A stretch of 64,000 bases of DNA, taken from the NCBI GenBank assembly GCA_017893485.1, contig JACEHZ010000211.1, forward strand, positions 620,001 to 684,000. Direction: 5' to 3'. Below the pieces are notes generated by a model that was not told where the DNA came from, did no database searches, and saw nothing but the letters and a program-made list of their open reading frames with translations. Below are positions 11,821 through 23,798 of the stretch, one piece after another. The translations under genes and the position numbers were made by a program. The stretch comes from Hemerocallis citrina (Eukaryota > Streptophyta > Magnoliopsida > Asparagales > Asphodelaceae). How positions within the stretch are numbered: the first letter of the stretch is position 1; each line of letters starts with the position of its first letter.

Positions 11821-12681
11821 CAGTCGACTGGCTCTCACCTCAGTCGACTGCTCTCAGACTTCAAGATCCAAGTTTGATGATCATTAATCTATGTCAATTC
11901 AATCAGATTCAATCAATAAGTAATTAGAAGATCTCAGAAGAATATAGCACTACATAACTACGGTTTCGATCGACCCAACTATGAAATTAGTTCCACATAA
12001 TAATACTTTTATTGCTTAACAAGTTCAAATACATGATCAACATAAAAGAATAAAGAGAGAAGAAGAAATAAACTAATGGATTCCGGCAATATGGTCGACT
12101 GTCTGTCACACAGTCGACTGCCTTCTGGTTGCTGGATCTTCTCTCTCCTTCTTCGATGTTGATGGAGTGATGTTCTCGATGCTTGTTCAGGAACTTGGTG
12201 ATTGAGTCGCTTCCCAGAGATATATCTGATCGTTGATGGAGTCGTGGAGTGGAGAGAGGAGTTCTGGAGATGGTATTCTGATATTTATAGAACACGGCTG
12301 AGAATTAGGGTTTCCACTTTTTCAGGAAAATCCTTCTTTATTTGATTTGATGATTAATATCTTTCTCTTTTCTCTTTTCTTTCCTTATCTGTTCACCACG
12401 TCCACTTGGAAACACCCTGTCTTTAGATTTGATTCGCTGCATAAAATCTTGATCCAAGTAGATTTGAAATTAGATGCAGGTGTATCTTTGAAGATCTTAT
12501 CTGTTTACTCCGCCGCAGACCAGTCGACTTGTCTTCGGACCAGTCGACTGAGTCGAGACTTCTGTAGATTACATCTGTGATCAGGCCAGTCGACTGTCTT
12601 TGGGAATAAGTCGACTGTGACGAGAGTTGTGGAAAATCAGCTTCTCCTGTCCAGTCGCCTGGTTGAGGAACCAGTCGACTT
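11821..12681. repeat. five paired CAGTCGACTG palindromes in element C 3' LTR
   Basis: Pairs at 11821/11841, 12092/12111, 12521/12541, 12587/12608 and 12652/12672. Half-sites are CAGTCGACTG or one-base variants (TGGTCGACTG, CAGTCGACTT, AAGTCGACTG, CAGTCGCCTG). Spacers are 9-11 bp with unrelated sequence, so start-to-start distance is 19-21 bp. The same five pairs recur in the 5' LTR at 20179-21039. Confidence 0.9.
12282..12289 (-). promoter_or_regulatory. TATA box of element C LTR
   Basis: Minus-strand TATAAATA in TTCTATAAATATCAG; the 5' LTR copy at 20640-20647 is the active promoter position for the genomic transcript. Palindrome pairs lie about 230-400 bp upstream (12521-12681) and 160-470 bp downstream (11821-12120). 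Confidence 0.65.
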
Positions 12682-12858
12682 ATCCTCTGCAGTTCTCTGT
12701 GTATTGTCCTTGAAGTCCTGAATCTGCTTCGTTTTGCTGTTACAAGCTGTTTCCTATGGAAAAGAGAAAATAAGAGTTAAATACCATATATAGAGCTTTT
12801 AAATATCCAATTATATTAAGATTGTTGCTCTAAAAAGTGAATAATAATGTGTTCATCA

Positions 12859-12875
12859 AATACCCCCACACTTAG
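12859..12875 (-). promoter_or_regulatory. polypurine tract of element C
   Basis: Minus-strand CTAAGTGTGGGGGTATT directly abuts the 3' LTR, the expected plus-strand primer. An identical 17-bp copy is at 13634-13650. Confidence 0.8.
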
Positions 12876-13847
12876 CTTTTGCTTGTCCTCAAGCAAACTA
12901 GAATTATGAATAGGGAGAATAATAATAACAATAGATTCAACCACCAAGATTTCTTATTATGTGGACATCAAAATGAAAAATATAAAACTACAAACAATTT
13001 TAGATAAAGTAAAATTAAACATACCCACTTTCTCCAGTGCAATTGTCTATTCATAGATCCCAAACGTAGTCATATATGTCATGCGATTAATGTAGTTATA
13101 GTATGCATCTACTCAGTCTGTGATTATCCCTTTTCTCTACTACAAATCCAGTAGCAAACTAGAGGTTTTTTTTTTTTTTTTTTTTTTTTTTTAGTCTCTT
13201 CTTTAAAGTTGTCACTTGTCTTTTGACGCGAATGCGAAACATTTGTGATGTATCCACCCGGTTACTCAACAAGTCACAAATATTAAAGTGCTTTGCATAC
13301 TCATATTTCAAGTTGCCGTTTGACGTAAAGGTAAACATTGGTGATGAATACCCCTAGTTACTAAGCCCTCAAAACATTGGAGTAGACTGACTTTATTCAA
13401 ATATATATATTGTATCACTCTATTTACTTAAACTCGATTTAGGACTAGATCTAGAGGGAATAATTATCAGAAAAAGCATCACATTTATTTTTTATGTATA
13501 ATCGCATGACTCATACAATTTTGTAAGGAATTATGAAACTCAACAATCCTAAAGTAAATAAGTATCCTTACTCTTACTTTATAAGAAATTGTTTATCCTA
13601 AAGAAATTCAAAAGATTCCAAATATAACTAACTAATACCCCCACACTTAGATGGAACATTGTCCTCAATGTTCGCACAAAACATAAGATATAGGCATGTG
13701 TTACCATCTAGTAAGGAGAGACTGAAAAATAAAAATAAAAATGAATAATAATGAATAAAATAAAGGGAAAGTGTAAATACTCCCCTGAAAGTTGGGTTGC
13801 CTCCCAATAAGCGCTGTGTTTTCTGTCTTCAGCTAGACATGATGAGT
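12876..13847 (-). other. element C 3' non-coding region with second polypurine tract
   Basis: Between the end of pol and the 3' LTR there are no long ORFs. It holds a T27 run (13166-13192, A-tract on the element sense strand) and a second exact copy of the polypurine tract (13634-13650), about 770 bp from the LTR-proximal one. Athila relatives can carry an envelope-like ORF here; none is visible. Confidence 0.7.
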
Positions 13848-16800
13848 TCATGCTATGTATTGAATGGTTTGAAGATTCACATCTTCCTCTTGCGGTTCTA
13901 GACTCATCTCTATGTATGGCTTCGCCCTGTGTCCGTTCACCTTGAATGTTTGATTTCGTTCTTCGCTGTGAACTTCCAATGCACCATGTGGAAAGACTTT
14001 TGTGACAATATATGGTCCATACCATCTTGACTTGAGCTTGCCTGGAAAGAGTCTTAATCTTGAGTTGTAGATCAATACCTTTTGTCCTTCATAAAACTCC
14101 TTCCTTGCTAATTGTTTATCATGGTATAACTTAGTCCTTTCCTTGTATAGTTTGGCGTTTTCATATGCATCGTGTCTCAATTCTTCAAGCTCATTTAGTT
14201 GCAATCTCCTTTTGTCACCTGCCTGTTTCATATCAAAATTGAACTTTTTGATAGCCCAATAAGCTTTGTGTTCCAACTCTACCGGCAGATGACAAGCTTT
14301 TCCAAAGACCAAACGGTATGGTGACATGCCAATGGGTGTCTTGAAAGCGGTTCTATAGGCCCATAATGCATCGTTCAAGCGTAGTGACCAATCCCTTCTG
14401 CTTGGATTGACTGTTTTTTCCAAGATGCTCTTGATCTCTCTATTGCTAAGCTCCACCTGTCCACTGGTTTGAGGGTGATATGGAGTACCCACTCTATGTG
14501 TAATCCCATATTTTTTCATTAAAGAAGCAAATGGGTAGTTATTGAAGTGGCTCCCTCCATCACTTATTATTGCTCGTGGTGTACCAAACCTAGTGAAAAT
14601 GTTCTCCTGCAAAAACTTGACAACAACTTTGTGATCATTAGTTCGTGAGGGGACAGCCTCGACCCATTTAGACACATAATCCACACCAACAAGTATATAT
14701 ACATAACCAAATGAGTTAGGAAATGGACCCATGAAGTCGATTCCCCAGACATCGAAAAGCTCGATTACTTGTATGTTGTGTAGTGGCATTTGATTTCTAG
14801 AAGAGATGTTGCCTGTCCTTTGGCATTTGTCGCAAGTCCTGCAAAAAGAAAAAGCATCTTTGAATACTTTAGGCCAATAAAAACCAGATTGCAATACCTT
14901 AAGTGCTGTTCTCTTTGGCCCAAAATGTCCTCCACAAGCATATTGGTGGCAATGTTGTAGAATACTCCTTTGTTCCTCGTCTGCCACACATCTTCTTATA
15001 ATTTGATCAGAGCAAAATTTGAATAAATAAGGATCATCCCAATAATAGTGTTTGCTCAGATCCACCAATCTTTTCCTTTCCTGATGTGTCATACCTGGAG
15101 GAAAAATATGAGCAGTTAGAAAATTGACAATATCAGCAAACCAGGGTAGTTGTTCAGAGAGATAAGTCGACTGGTTGAGGGACCAGTCGACTGCCCCGAG
15201 GGTGTGAATATTTATTGCAAATAATTGTTCATCTGGGAAATTTTCATTCAGCGGGGGCACATTTCTCTCGTCCTCGTGCAGTAATCTGGACATGTGATCT
15301 GCCACAACATTGTCGCATCCTTTCTTGTCTCTAATCTCAAGATCAAATTCTTGAAGCAGCAGCACCCATCTGATCAACCTAGGCTTAGCTTCCTTTTTAG
15401 CCAACAAATATCTCAAGGCAGCATGGTCAGTGAAAACAATAACTTTAGAACCAATTAAATATGATCTAAACTTCTCTACAGCAAAAATAACAGCTAACAT
15501 TTCTTTTTCAGTTGTAGAATAATTTAGCTGTGCATCATTTAGAGTTCGAGAAGCATAGTAAATAACATGTGGTTTCTTATTGATTCTTTGACCTAAAACA
15601 GCCCCTAAGGCGTAATCACTTGCATCACACATGAGCTCAAAAGGATGGCTCCAATCTGGTGCCATGACTATAGGTGCAGAAATGAGAAGATTCTTTAATG
15701 TATTAAAAGCATTTGTACATTCTTCTGTCCATACAAACTCAACATCCTTAGCCAACAAGTCACAAAGGGGTTTGGAGATTTTTGAAAAGTCTTTTATAAA
15801 TCGTCTATAAAACCCTGCATGTCCTAGAAAACTCCTAATACCCTTAACTGTAGTGGGAGGGGGTAGTTTTGATATGATGTCAATTTTTGCCTTGTCTACC
15901 TCTATTCCCCTTTTGGACACCACATGTCCCAACACAATACCTTGTTGTACCATAAAATGGCACTTCTCCCAATTCAGCACTAAATTGCATTCTTCACATC
16001 TTTTAAGCACCAGCTGCAAATGGTTAAGGCATTCATCAAAACAAGATCCAAAAACACTAAAATCATCCATAAATACCTCGATGAACCTCTCCACCATGTC
16101 TGAAAATATGCTCATCATGCATCTTTGAAATGTAGCTGGAGCATTGCACAATCCAAACGACATCCTCCTGTAAGCAAAAGTACCAAATGGGCATGTAAAA
16201 GTGGTCTTTTCTTGATCTTCTGGAGCAATAGCAATTTGATTATAGCCACTATAACCATCTAGAAAACAATAATGACTATATCCTGCTAATCTTTCTAACA
16301 TTTGATCAATAAAAGGAAGAGGGAAGTGATCTTTCCTGGTTTCATTGTTCAGTTTCCTATAATCAATGCATACCCTCCAACCTGTGGTTACTCTTGTTGG
16401 GATAAGTTCATTCTCTTCATTTGTTACCACTGTAACTCCACTTTTCTTAGGAACTACATGTATAGGACTTACCCATTTGCTATCTGAGATAGGATAGATG
16501 ATGCCAACATCTAGTAGCTTCAAAATTTCTGCTCTTACCACTTCCTTCATGTTGGGGTTGAGCCTTCTCTGTGCCTCTCTGCTAGGTTTTGCATCGTTCT
16601 CAAGCAATATCCTATGCATGCATTTGGATGGACTTATTCCCTTGATGTCTGCAATGGTCCATCCTATTGCATTTTTGTGTTCTCGCAATACCTTCAGCAG
16701 CTTTTCTTCTTCCTGTGCAGTTAAGTTGGCAGCAATTATTACTGGTAGCGTCTGGTTCTCACCTAAGAAGGCATGTTTCAAATGATCGGGCAGCTGCTTG

Positions 16801-19409
16801 AGTTCTATGTCTGGGCGCTTCTGTACAGTCGACTGATCCATGTCATCAGTCGACTTATCCTGTGTTTCTTGGTTCAGTCGACTGGTTAGAAGACCAGTCG
16901 ACTTGCTCTGTGCACCAGGCGCCTGATCTGTAGAAAAACAAAGATTATCGGACACAAATTTTTCAAATACAGGACCAAGTTTACCTGGGTCTGACTGTGG
17001 AGTTTCAAGTTGATGTACTGTCTCTGCAATCTCCCAGTCATCGTATTCCTGTTCAACATGAGATAAAGTTAGAGATTGAGTGATTGTGGCTTGTAGTGGT
17101 TCAACGCTATGTACCTGAAATGTTTGATCAACAATCTCCTGCACCACATCAATATTATAGCATTCATGATCATCTTGTGGTAATTTTAGTGTATCAAACA
17201 TTTTAAATTCCACTTTTTCTCCGTTTATCTTCATACTTATAATGCCCTTTTTAACACAAATTTTTATATCAGCTGTACTCATAAAGGGCCTACCTAATAT
17301 GATCGGTAGAGATGATGACATTGAAGATTCCTCCATATCTAACACAACAAAATCAGCAGGCAAAATAAAATCATTTACCTGAACTAGGACATCTTCTAAA
17401 ATACCTCTAGGTCTTTTGATGCTGCGATCAGCCAATTGCAAAGTGATGGATGTTGGCTTGAGTTCCCCCAATCCAAGCTTTTCGTAAACAAAATAAGGAA
17501 GAAGGTTGATGCTTGCCCCCAAGTCTAACAGTGCTTTTTCAAAGAAGTGCTCACCAACTTTGCAAGGAATGGTGAAACTACCTGGATCTTTCAGTTTAGG
17601 TGGTAGTTTTCTTAATAATACAGCGCTCACTTCTTCTGTCAAAGCCACATCCTCCTTAACCTGAAATGTTCTTTTGTGAGTACAACAGTCTTTTAAAAAT
17701 TTGGCATAAGAAGGAATTTGTTTAATAGCGTCAAGTAGGGGGATATTAATTTCTACCTTTTTGAGAGTTTCAAAGACGTCAAATAAATGTTGTTCTTTCT
17801 TTTTATTGACTAACCTTTGAGGGAATGGTGGTGGAACTGTCCCTACTTTTTCACTTACCTTACTTGAACCCAAAGCTTTTGATGGTTGTTTTTCTGATTT
17901 GTCTGTGCAGTCGACTGGTTTGTAAGAACAGTCGACTGGTTTGTCTGTGTGTGTTCCAATCCTGTTGTCAATTATCTTACCACTTCTTAAGGTAGTCACT
18001 GCTTGGAGTTGTTCTTGGCCTCCCGGATTTGGTATGGTTTGTGAAGGGAGTTCACCTGCCTTTCTTTCGCTTAGCTCTTTTGCAATCTGACCAATTTGGG
18101 TTTCCAACTTCTGAATTGCTTGTCCTTGTTGGTTGCTTGTTTGATGTTGTTGTTGGAGCAATTGAAGAACAGTGGTTTCAAAATCCAACTTCTTCTGTTC
18201 TGGAGCTGGTCTTTCAAACCCACTTCCCATCTGAGGGTTCCTTGCATGTCCTTGTGTGAATTGATTCCCTTGATTATTTTGATTATTGCTCCATGAGAAG
18301 TTTGGATGATTCCTCCATCCTGGGTTATATGTGTTCGAGTATGGATTGTTCTTTGGTGGAAATACTCCTCGACCCACATAATGCGCATGCTCCTGATCTG
18401 TGAAAGTAGACATGGGACATGTATCAGTTGTGTGATCTAAATGAGAACAAATTGCACACATTTCATTTGTTTGATTTTTAACTCCACCCATTGTCGACAT
18501 TGCATTAACAAGCATATCAATTTTCTTATTCATGTTTGCCATTTCTAATTGAATGTTATTACTATTAGAGATTTCGTAAACTCCCTGTTTTTTCGTAGGT
18601 CCCCTTCTTGTTGAGAATTGTTGGGAGTTCTCGCTGAGTTCTTCAAAAAGTTCAATGGCTTCTTCTCCACTTTTCCTCATCAAAATTCCGTTGCAAGCTG
18701 CATCCACAATTGCCTTATTAGTATCATTTAAACCTTCATAAAAAGCTTGTACCTGATCATCCTTAGGCAGATTGTGAGTAGGACACTTGAGAAGCTTGCT
18801 TTTGAAGTCCTTCCATGCTTCGAAGAATAGATCTCCATCTTTTTGTTGGAAGAGTTGAATCTCCCTTTTTAGCTGTTTGGTCTTTTGGGCTGGAAAGAAC
18901 TCTTTCAAAAATTTCGTTGCCAATTGCTCCCATGAATTAATTGATCCTGGTTCCAAAGAATTATACCACAACTTAGCATTAAGTTTTAAAGAAAAAGGAA
19001 ACAAGATTAACCTGATTTGTTCAGCGGTAAGCCCTTGGACGCTTTGTGTCCTGCAAAGATCGAAAAAGTCTTGCAGATGAAGATGAGGCTCTTCATCTGG
19101 TCTGCCACTAAAGTGGGGAACCATACTAAGTAAATGAGGAGATAGGTGCATGTTCCCTGTGGCATTAGGTTGAAAAGAGATGCAGGAAGGTTGCTCAATA
19201 TTCTTAGGAGTGAATTTGTCCTGCATTGGTACGCGATTGGGTGTTTCTTCTGCCATTGCTGTATGTGTACTAGGTCTCTGATCAGTCGACTGGTTCGTGT
19301 GGGCAGTCGACTGGTGTGCTGCAAATAACTTACCTAGTCTGTGCAAAGTGCGTTCTGTTTCCGCGTCAATTGGTAGTAGTTCTGGTCGAAGTGATCGTCT
19401 ACCGTGCAT
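13848..19409 (-). CDS. gag-pol: Athila-like gag-protease-RT-RNase H-integrase polyprotein (1853 aa)
   Basis: One open frame, ATG at 19409, TGA at 13848. Approximate residues: gag domain 85-270 with [18 protein letters not shown]; zinc knuckle [14 protein letters not shown] at about 317-330 (CX2CX4HX4C); aspartic protease with [12 protein letters not shown] at about 625; reverse transcriptase from about 930 with VCIDYRKLN and the catalytic FMDDF at about 1112; RNase H from about 1255 ([14 protein letters not shown]); integrase zinc finger [11 protein letters not shown]...CRTCDKC from about 1485. The integrase catalytic triad is D (GIDFMGPF, about 1556), D (ISDGGSHF, about 1615) and E ([11 protein letters not shown], about 1651), a DX35E spacing. 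All key residues are present, so the product may be active. Palindrome pairs sit in frame in the linkers between domains. The polyprotein would be cleaved in the virus-like particle to copy and integrate the element. Confidence 0.96.
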   Translation of the reverse strand: MHGRRSLRPELLPIDAETERTLHRLGKLFAAHQSTAHTNQSTDQRPSTHTAMAEETPNRVPMQDKFTPKNIEQPSCISFQPNATGNMHLSPHLLSMVPHFSGRPDEEPHLHLQDFFDLCRTQSVQGLTAEQIRLILFPFSLKLNAKLWYNSLEPGSINSWEQLATKFLKEFFPAQKTKQLKREIQLFQQKDGDLFFEAWKDFKSKLLKCPTHNLPKDDQVQAFYEGLNDTNKAIVDAACNGILMRKSGEEAIELFEELSENSQQFSTRRGPTKKQGVYEISNSNNIQLEMANMNKKIDMLVNAMSTMGGVKNQTNEMCAICSHLDHTTDTCPMSTFTDQEHAHYVGRGVFPPKNNPYSNTYNPGWRNHPNFSWSNNQNNQGNQFTQGHARNPQMGSGFERPAPEQKKLDFETTVLQLLQQQHQTSNQQGQAIQKLETQIGQIAKELSERKAGELPSQTIPNPGGQEQLQAVTTLRSGKIIDNRIGTHTDKPVDCSYKPVDCTDKSEKQPSKALGSSKVSEKVGTVPPPFPQRLVNKKKEQHLFDVFETLKKVEINIPLLDAIKQIPSYAKFLKDCCTHKRTFQVKEDVALTEEVSAVLLRKLPPKLKDPGSFTIPCKVGEHFFEKALLDLGASINLLPYFVYEKLGLGELKPTSITLQLADRSIKRPRGILEDVLVQVNDFILPADFVVLDMEESSMSSSLPIILGRPFMSTADIKICVKKGIISMKINGEKVEFKMFDTLKLPQDDHECYNIDVVQEIVDQTFQVHSVEPLQATITQSLTLSHVEQEYDDWEIAETVHQLETPQSDPGKLGPVFEKFVSDNLCFSTDQAPGAQSKSTGLLTSRLNQETQDKSTDDMDQSTVQKRPDIELKQLPDHLKHAFLGENQTLPVIIAANLTAQEEEKLLKVLREHKNAIGWTIADIKGISPSKCMHRILLENDAKPSREAQRRLNPNMKEVVRAEILKLLDVGIIYPISDSKWVSPIHVVPKKSGVTVVTNEENELIPTRVTTGWRVCIDYRKLNNETRKDHFPLPFIDQMLERLAGYSHYCFLDGYSGYNQIAIAPEDQEKTTFTCPFGTFAYRRMSFGLCNAPATFQRCMMSIFSDMVERFIEVFMDDFSVFGSCFDECLNHLQLVLKRCEECNLVLNWEKCHFMVQQGIVLGHVVSKRGIEVDKAKIDIISKLPPPTTVKGIRSFLGHAGFYRRFIKDFSKISKPLCDLLAKDVEFVWTEECTNAFNTLKNLLISAPIVMAPDWSHPFELMCDASDYALGAVLGQRINKKPHVIYYASRTLNDAQLNYSTTEKEMLAVIFAVEKFRSYLIGSKVIVFTDHAALRYLLAKKEAKPRLIRWVLLLQEFDLEIRDKKGCDNVVADHMSRLLHEDERNVPPLNENFPDEQLFAINIHTLGAVDWSLNQSTYLSEQLPWFADIVNFLTAHIFPPGMTHQERKRLVDLSKHYYWDDPYLFKFCSDQIIRRCVADEEQRSILQHCHQYACGGHFGPKRTALKVLQSGFYWPKVFKDAFSFCRTCDKCQRTGNISSRNQMPLHNIQVIELFDVWGIDFMGPFPNSFGYVYILVGVDYVSKWVEAVPSRTNDHKVVVKFLQENIFTRFGTPRAIISDGGSHFNNYPFASLMKKYGITHRVGTPYHPQTSGQVELSNREIKSILEKTVNPSRRDWSLRLNDALWAYRTAFKTPIGMSPYRLVFGKACHLPVELEHKAYWAIKKFNFDMKQAGDKRRLQLNELEELRHDAYENAKLYKERTKLYHDKQLARKEFYEGQKVLIYNSRLRLFPGKLKSRWYGPYIVTKVFPHGALEVHSEERNQTFKVNGHRAKPYIEMSLEPQEEDVNLQTIQYIA
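15164..15193. repeat. palindrome pair in RNase H-integrase linker
   Basis: AAGTCGACTG (15164-15173), 10-bp spacer, CAGTCGACTG (15184-15193). On the minus strand it is translated as [13 protein letters not shown], between the end of RNase H (ADHMSRL) and the integrase zinc finger. Confidence 0.9.
16826..16904. repeat. two palindrome pairs in protease-RT linker
   Basis: Pairs 16826/16847 and 16875/16895, spacers 11 and 10 bp. Translated as Ser/Thr/Gln/Asp-rich stretches ([12 protein letters not shown] and [12 protein letters not shown]) between the protease and the reverse transcriptase. Confidence 0.9.
17908..17938. repeat. palindrome pair in gag-protease linker
   Basis: CAGTCGACTG at 17908 and 17929, spacer 11 bp. 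Translated as [15 protein letters not shown], a different frame of the same palindrome than the QSTD reading used elsewhere. Confidence 0.9.
19283..19313. repeat. palindrome pair at gag N-terminus
   Basis: CAGTCGACTG at 19283 and 19304, spacer 11 bp. Translated as [12 protein letters not shown], about residues 33-44, before the gag domain. Confidence 0.9.
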
Positions 19410-19498
19410 TCACCGAAGTCCTGTAACCTAAAAAAATTATTAATAAAAGAAAAGAAAAACTAATAAAATTCTACTGGCTTGTAAGTTAAAATACTAAA

Positions 19499-19519
19499 CA
19501 ATCCCCGGCAGCGGCGCCA
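19499..19519 (-). promoter_or_regulatory. element C primer binding site
   Basis: Minus-strand TGGCGCCGCTGCCGGGGA lies 6 nt inside the 5' LTR. It matches the Athila-type primer site (TGGCGCCGTTGCCGGGGA style, attributed to tRNA-Asp). Confidence 0.85.
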
Positions 19520-19525
19520 AAAACT

Positions 19526-21216
19526 TGTTGTTGGAAATCTAGTACCTAAATTAATAGATAAACTAGACACAAATTATAAAAAACCTCGCAAGTGCACGAA
19601 TCGAATCGTAGTAATAGCAAGGGTCGATCCCACAGAGATTGTAGACTTCAACTAACTAATCAATAGAAAATAATAAAAATCATAATGAGTTGTTTTAAAA
19701 GTCTAAAAGGAATAAAAAGATTAAAACTAAGAAGGAATTGTTGAATCACAAATATCTCTTGAATAGTTGGGTTGTTGATCTCCACCAATAGTTAGTAATG
19801 CTAATTTGCCTTCTGAATTTACTTCCAATTACTCATGTTGTTCACTTCAAGGGCATGGTATCTACTCCTTAAAGTATTGTTTCCCTAAGCCAAGAATTAG
19901 GCATGGTATCTACTCTAATTCGTTTCTTTCCATAAGTATCTAGCAGGGTATCTACTAAGTTGTTCTTAAAGAAAACATAAGATCAGTGGAAACGAACAAA
20001 CACTTAAAGTTCTAGAAATTGGTATCAGATCTAGATCCTCTAAGTTGATTGAACCAAGAACCCCTAAAGATTCCTTTGTTACAAATTATGGGCACGAGAT
20101 TCGGTCGTCTCAATATGCTTCATATAACAGATTTAGATAAATGATAACATAAACTTGATATTCTCACGTGCTGTATGTCAGTCGACTGGCTCTCACCTCA
20201 GTCGACTGCTCTCAGACTTCAAGATCCAAGTTTGATGATCATTAATCTATGTCAATTCAATCAGATTCAATCAATAAGTAATTAGAAGATCTCAGAAGAA
20301 TATAGCACTACATAACTACGGTTTCGATCGACCCAACTATGAAATTAGTTCCACATAATAATACTTTTATTGCTTAACAAGTTCAAATACATGATCAACA
20401 TAAAAGAATAAAGAGAGAAGAAGAAATAAACTAATGGATTCCGGCAATATGGTCGACTGTCTGTCACACAGTCGACTGCCTTCTGGTTGCTGGATCTTCT
20501 CTCTCCTTCTTCGATGTTGATGGAGTGATGTTCTCGATGCTTGTTCAGGAACTTGGTGATTGAGTCGCTTCCCAGAGATATATCTGATCGTTGATGGAGT
20601 CGTGGAGTGGAGAGAGGAGTTCTGGAGATGGTATTCTGATATTTATAGAACACGGCTGAGAATTAGGGTTTCCACTTTTTCAGGAAAATCCTTCTTTATT
20701 TGATTTGATGATTAATATCTTTCTCTTTTCTCTTTTCTTTCCTTATCTGTTCACCACGTCCACTTGGAAACACCCTGTCTTTAGATTTGATTCGCTGCAT
20801 AAAATCTTGATCCAAGTAGATTTGAAATTAGATGCAGGTGTATCTTTGAAGATCTTATCTGTTTACTCCGCCGCAGACCAGTCGACTTGTCTTCGGACCA
20901 GTCGACTGAGTCGAGACTTCTGTAGATTACATCTGTGATCAGGCCAGTCGACTGTCTTTGGGAATAAGTCGACTGTGACGAGAGTTGTGGAAAATCAGCT
21001 TCTCCTGTCCAGTCGCCTGGTTGAGGAACCAGTCGACTTATCCTCTGCAGTTCTCTGTGTATTGTCCTTGAAGTCCTGAATCTGCTTCGTTTTGCTGTTA
21101 CAAGCTGTTTCCTATGGAAAAGAGAAAATAAGAGTTAAATACCATATATAGAGCTTTTAAATATCCAATTATATTAAGATTGTTGCTCTAAAAAGTGAAT
21201 AATAATGTGTTCATCA
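19526..21216 (-). repeat. Element C 5' LTR
   Basis: 1691 bp, apparently identical to the 3' LTR. Carries the TATA box at 20640-20647 and five palindrome pairs at 20179-21039. Confidence 0.95.
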
Positions 21217-21478
21217 GCAAGCCCAAAAGTATAATCAGACATAGGATTAAAGTACAAAGTGTCACAAGCAAACACCGCTCCAAGGCACATCAACACAACA
21301 TGACAACCAGTCTAGAAGATAGTTCTTTAAACACTGAAAGGAAGATACAGGGATGCAGTGGCCAGTCCACAATTAGGCATCACTAAAGCAAACTACAAGT
21401 CTCAAACGGGATAACCCAACAATAGACTAGAAAGACAAAAGTACATCAAGGTGAATCAAGCATCCACCTGCTTCGGTA

Positions 21479-23680
21479 TCATCTCAAACAAGGAACTTCC
21501 GGCCACGCCTTCCCCTTGACCTTCTTCCCAGAACTGCTCCTTGTGCCACCCGTAGGAGCATTAGCCTCAACATCGTCCTTCCTGTCAGGATCTATAGGCT
21601 CACCAGATCGAAGCGTCACATGGTAGCCTTTCCCGTCAAAACTGGGAACGCGCTCCACCACATGTGAGATCGCCAAGGCAAAGGACCTCAAAATCACCCT
21701 TCGAAGCTTCGATTTACACTGTGCATGGACCTTGGCCACTTCCACCTTCACATCCGAGGCCACATCAGCGTGGACCTTCTCCAGCTCCAACAGAAGATCG
21801 GCGTTCTTCTTCTCTAATGCCAACTCTCTCTCTCCTTGGATGCCTCTAGCTCGAGGCGCATCCCCTCCACCTTCGCGATCGACGCCTCCAACTCAAGGCT
21901 CGCCTCCTGCTCCTTCTTCTTCATCCCTTCCAACTTTGCCTTGGACTCCTTGGCGGCCTTCTTCTTGTCTTTTTCGGCACAAGCAATGCGAGCCTTCATG
22001 TTCTTCTCTTCGGCCGTGTAGAAGTCTACCAAGTGCCCGAAATGGCTCATCACCTGGAACAAGGAGAAAACAGTTAAATACATAACGATGCAAGAAAAGG
22101 GAGCGCAACATAAACAACTAAGGAAACTGGGTCATACCGTCACATGTGCCCTTACAATCTCCAAGACCGATCTCTTGGGGGGCTCCATCTTCAACCTCTC
22201 CCTATCAGAAGGAGTAGGGATGTGGCGACAGGCCTCAAGGCAAGCAGCAGAGTTCCCCAAAAAGTTCTCCTGGGCCTTCACATTCCAATCGGGAGTGTAT
22301 ACCACGTCTCCCTGAATAACAAGCACTGTGGCAGCCGTAGCAGTCAGTGGAGCTGACACGGCGCTAGTCACGACCACTGCTAAAGAAGAACCTTCCCCAA
22401 CGGCAGGCGGTGCCCCTACAGGGGACTCAGTATGTGCAACGGGAACTGAGGGCGGTAAGCTCAGGGAAGAAGAAGGACGCAATACCATCTTCTTCCGCTT
22501 TCTTGGCTCCTCCTCCCTCCTGTTCTGTACTGCATCCAGCTCCGTAAAGATATCCTCAAAATCCATGTTCGTCCTACCTTCAAGATAAAACACGAAATAA
22601 TCATAAACCGTAAAATCAAAAGAAAGTAGTAGAGGCATAAATCAAAAAGCTAGGAATCGACGAAAGCATGGATAACGAGGCATGAGAACAGTAACAAAAA
22701 AATCATACTAGGAACGGCCGATCCAAGGCCACCTTCAAAGAGCACTTCGTTGGTAATATCTTGCCACGACAACACCTTCAGCCCCAGAAGCACGTCGCTA
22801 AGGCTCTTCTCCTCTACGCTCATTATCGGCTCCACTCGCACCACTGAGGGGACCGTTTCCCTCAAAGTAGTGGGAATCCCCCACGGCTCGGCACTATGAA
22901 CAATGAAGAACTTCTCCTTTCTGATCGAGGAGTATCGACCGGCCCCCTATTCTTGCGAGGGCTAAGATACCAACATTCCTCCATTTGGCTGAGTCAGATA
23001 AGCTTGAAATATCTTCTAAACACCGCGAGACTCGGCACAGCTCCGAGCTGGCGGCACTGCAAGACGAAGCCAGTGACGTGCCTCCATGTGTTCGGCATCA
23101 GCTGCACCGGGCACAATCGATACCAATTAAGCACTTCTTTAACGAAGGGATGGAGGGGTAGACGAAGTCCCGCGAAGAAAGCATTGCAAGGAAAGAAACA
23201 GTACTCCTCCAACATGGCATAACACACCCTGACACCAGGCCCTGGCAGGAGTAGGCTATACTCACCAGGAATGCCAAAACCTGCTCTTATCACGATCAAT
23301 TCATCGCGTGTAAGAATGGTGGCAGTGTGATTAGCCTTATTAGTATGAACAAGCTCTGGCTCATCGTATTCTATGCCACTCCTCAGGAACTATTGGTCTA
23401 CTACCGAGTACTCCCTAATCAACTCTAGAACAAGGAACAATGGGATCCGGAGCCTACATCCCCTATCTCTCTCGGGTTCGATGATCATTTCCACCACGGT
23501 GGAACGATCAGCCTCACCACGAACGCCCTTCACTCTAGGAAGGTGATCAAGCATAACACCCTCTTTTCCATCTAGACCAGCTAATCTAGTAGAGGCACAA
23601 ATAGACGGAATACTAGACATGACAAACAACAATCGCAAGAAAGTTACATAGTCCAAGCGGAAGAAACTCCGAACCAACAA
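21479..23680 (-). pseudogene. spliced antisense gene of element A (PF04195-like 'putative gypsy type transposon' protein, coiled-coil C-terminus)
   Basis: Minus-strand gene with three readable exons. Exon 1 (23680 or 23620 to 22709) has FGIPGEYSLLLPGPG, FFAGLRLPLHPFVKEVLNWY, PVQLMPNTWRHVTGFV and PSLAVFRRYFKL, then KEKFFIVHSAEPWG; this order matches the plant PF04195-type domain. Intron 1 is 22578-22708 (donor GTATGA) and rejoins the frame as AVPS|RTNMDFEDIF. Exon 2 is 22138-22577. Intron 2 is 22054-22137 (84 bp, GTATGA...TTGTTCCAG), phase 0, rejoining RAHVT|VMSHFGH. Exon 3 (22053-21479) is a long Lys/Glu/Leu coiled coil. Damage: TAG at 23390, TGA at 22994, a frameshift near 22925 and one in a GA tract near 21833. 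Antisense ORFs are known in Tat-lineage plant elements; the function is not known. Confidence 0.75.
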
Positions 23681-23798
23681 CTGGAGTTAGCACCACCAAA
23701 TGCAACGCCGCGATTTGTAGAGAGAGAAGCTCTCCAAAAAAAATTAGGAGAGAGAAAGGGAATGTGGTAAATGAGGAAGGGGAGATAGGATCAACCCC

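Larger units (their letters stand above)
11168..12858 (-). repeat. Element C 3' LTR
   Basis: On the plus strand it reads TGTTGTTGGAAATC... to ...GTGTTCATCA. Identical in length to the 5' LTR (offset 8358). Contains five CAGTCGACTG-type pairs: three upstream and two downstream of the minus-strand TATA box. Confidence 0.95.
11168..21216 (-). mobile_element. Element C: complete Athila-like Ty3/gypsy retrotransposon
   Basis: 10,049 bp bounded by perfect GCAAG duplications (11163-11167 and 21217-21221). The two LTRs are 1691 bp each (11168-12858 and 19526-21216) and agree wherever I compared them, including identical chance ORFs, which implies recent insertion. Layout on the minus strand: 5' LTR, Asp-type primer site, one uninterrupted gag-pol ORF, about 990 bp without a coding region, polypurine tract, 3' LTR. 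It interrupts the antisense side of element A. It appears structurally complete and possibly autonomous. No envelope-like ORF of the kind known in some Athila elements is visible. Confidence 0.95.

Noticed and set aside
12859..13847. envelope-like ORF in the Athila-like element
   Set aside because: No ORF above about 100 codons here; the largest overlaps the end of pol in another frame.
21664..22588. plus-strand ORFs opposite the antisense gene
   Set aside because: Shadows of the lysine/glutamate-rich minus-strand exons; no domain and no continuity.
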